DNA of 59,460 nt from an uncultured Bacteroidales bacterium (GTDB taxonomy: Bacteria > Bacteroidota > Bacteroidia > Bacteroidales > Bacteroidaceae). Of the stretch, positions 58,761-59,460 are shown piece by piece (within the stretch, counting starts at the first letter, position 1; each line of letters starts with the position of its first letter). The notes under the pieces are model-generated. The model was not told where the DNA came from and ran no database searches. It was given only the letters and a program-made list of their open reading frames with translations. Position numbers and translations under genes: made by a program. The stretch is from positions 1-59,460 of the forward strand of contig CACZAN010000015.1 of the NCBI GenBank assembly GCA_902779165.1, written 5' to 3'.

Positions 58761-58848
58761 GTAACGTCCTCCGCCGAAAGACGTCACGTCCTCCACGAGA
58801 AGACGTGACGTCTTATTCCTCAGGACGTAACGTCTTCCACCAAAGGGC
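58761..58848. repeat. 22-bp tandem array 3 (4 units)
   Basis: Four 22-bp units start at 58761, 58783, 58805 and 58827, each opening GTAACGTC, GTCACGTC, GTGACGTC or GTAACGTC. Unit junctions form the odd palindrome GACGTNACGTC. The array begins 3 nt after the stop codon of the BT4734-like gene. Its sequence differs from arrays 1 and 2 but the period is the same. From 58849 to the promoter there is only A-rich sequence. Confidence 0.85.
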
Positions 58849-58925
58849 CCGCGAAGGGAACAAAACAGATGAAGAATTTTTAACAAAAATAATTGCTGAA
58901 AAACACGAAAAATAATACCTAAAAA

Positions 58926-58957
58926 TTTGCGTATGTCGCTGATTTTTCGTACCTTTG
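58926..58957 (+). promoter_or_regulatory. Promoter of the HU-HIG gene
   Basis: TTTG (58926-58929), 20 nt, TACCTTTG (58950-58957): exact consensus. The leader to the ATG at 59089 is about 125 nt. Confidence 0.75.
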
Positions 58958-59088
58958 CAGTGTCAAAGAAGAGGCCTCGACCGCGACAACAACCACTTTC
59001 ATTAACCTTAACTCCCGAAGCCCCAATAGGAGTTTCTCCGAAAAACCTGAAAAACACACACGGAGATTAGCAGGGGGCACCAAGTACG

Positions 59089-59460
59089 ATGAAAAAGATT
59101 CAGTATTCCCTGGCCCTGATGGCCAATCCCGTCCACGAAGGAGACCCCAAAAAGGCCTATGCCAACCTCCAGCTCACCGGCGTCGTAGGCACGCGCGAGC
59201 TCGCCCAGCACATCATCGAGCACGGCTCCACGTTCAGCCGCGGCACCATCGAGGGCATCATCAGCGACCTCGGCGTCTGCGTGCGAGAGTTCATCCTCCA
59301 GGGCTACAAGGTCGTCCTCGGCACCATCGGCTCCCTCGAACCCGAGATCAAGAGCTCCGGCGCCATCAGCCTCGAAGCCTTCACCGAGAGCAACATCGAG
59401 GACTACTACGTCAACTTCCGCCCCAGCGACGACCTCTCCGGCCTGCGCGCCGACGCCGAG
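59089..59460 (+). CDS. HU-family DNA-binding protein, HU-HIG type (partial)
   Basis: The 3' end lies outside the window; 124 codons are visible. The opening MKKIQYSLALMANPVHEGDP, then AYANLQLTGVVGTRELAQHI and FILQGYKVVLGTIGSLEPEIKSSG, match the HU-related fold of Bacteroidetes HU-HIG proteins, which usually carry an Ig-like domain further on. It probably binds and bends DNA. Such genes often follow BT4734/VirE proteins in integrated elements. Confidence 0.82.
   Translation, partial: MKKIQYSLALMANPVHEGDPKKAYANLQLTGVVGTRELAQHIIEHGSTFSRGTIEGIISDLGVCVREFILQGYKVVLGTIGSLEPEIKSSGAISLEAFTESNIEDYYVNFRPSDDLSGLRADAE

Overview
The window looks like chromosome of a Bacteroidales bacterium, most likely a gut or rumen Prevotellaceae. 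This rests on several signs. Many genes are preceded by the Bacteroidetes -7 box TAnnTTTG, five of them with TTTG exactly 20 nt upstream. Shine-Dalgarno sequences are scarce. Content is typical of the group: BspA-like surface protein, GH2/GH43/GH29/CE enzymes, a BT4734-type element protein, an HU-HIG protein, an Omp28-like thioredoxin-fold protein, and C-terminal 'DLxGR' tails. No rRNA, tRNA, transposase or CRISPR array was recognised.

Layout. 1-7000 (+): secreted GH2 beta-galactosidase with extra domains, leuB, and a TPR protein ending in a 22-bp tandem array. 7100-16200 (-): fur-like regulator/purA/HAD hydrolase; AraC-type regulator/dipeptidyl peptidase III/DNA-alkylation-repair-like protein; a 902-aa coiled-coil protein with an SbcC-like zinc hook but no ATPase halves. 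16300-25435: small lipoprotein, a long hairpin element, a secreted S9 peptidase (-), a Ca-type P-ATPase and an outer-membrane barrel protein. 25572-31037 (+): a hemicellulose operon (two GH43 enzymes and a CE6-CE1 double esterase), convergent with cupin/GH29 fucosidase/cutC (-). 33577-39236 (+): DjlA-like co-chaperone, exported proteins, a lipoprotein and a B3/4 protein. 39547-41165 (-): a radical-SAM/SPASM enzyme between two tiny lipoproteins that share the motif RVLYGPxPxxYR. 41338-50197 (+): MacAB-type exporter, aminotransferase, porin and Na+/solute symporter. 50408-52298: two toxin-type modules with different cargo inside the same duplicated flanks. 52538-54672: a frameshifted BspA-like gene. 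56017-59460: ACTTGTA repeats, RepA-like ATPase, BT4734-like protein and HU-HIG protein (cut by the window edge), probably an integrated element or a remnant of one.

Most notable signals: (i) three arrays unrelated in sequence but all with a 22-bp period and a palindromic core, two starting 2-3 bp after a stop codon; (ii) the rSAM/lipoprotein system, where one lipoprotein carries the proposed target motif twice; (iii) the flank-sharing toxin cassettes, with an identical 21-nt coupling junction used twice; (iv) short palindromic elements inserted in frame in three proteins; (v) the ATPase-less zinc-hook protein.
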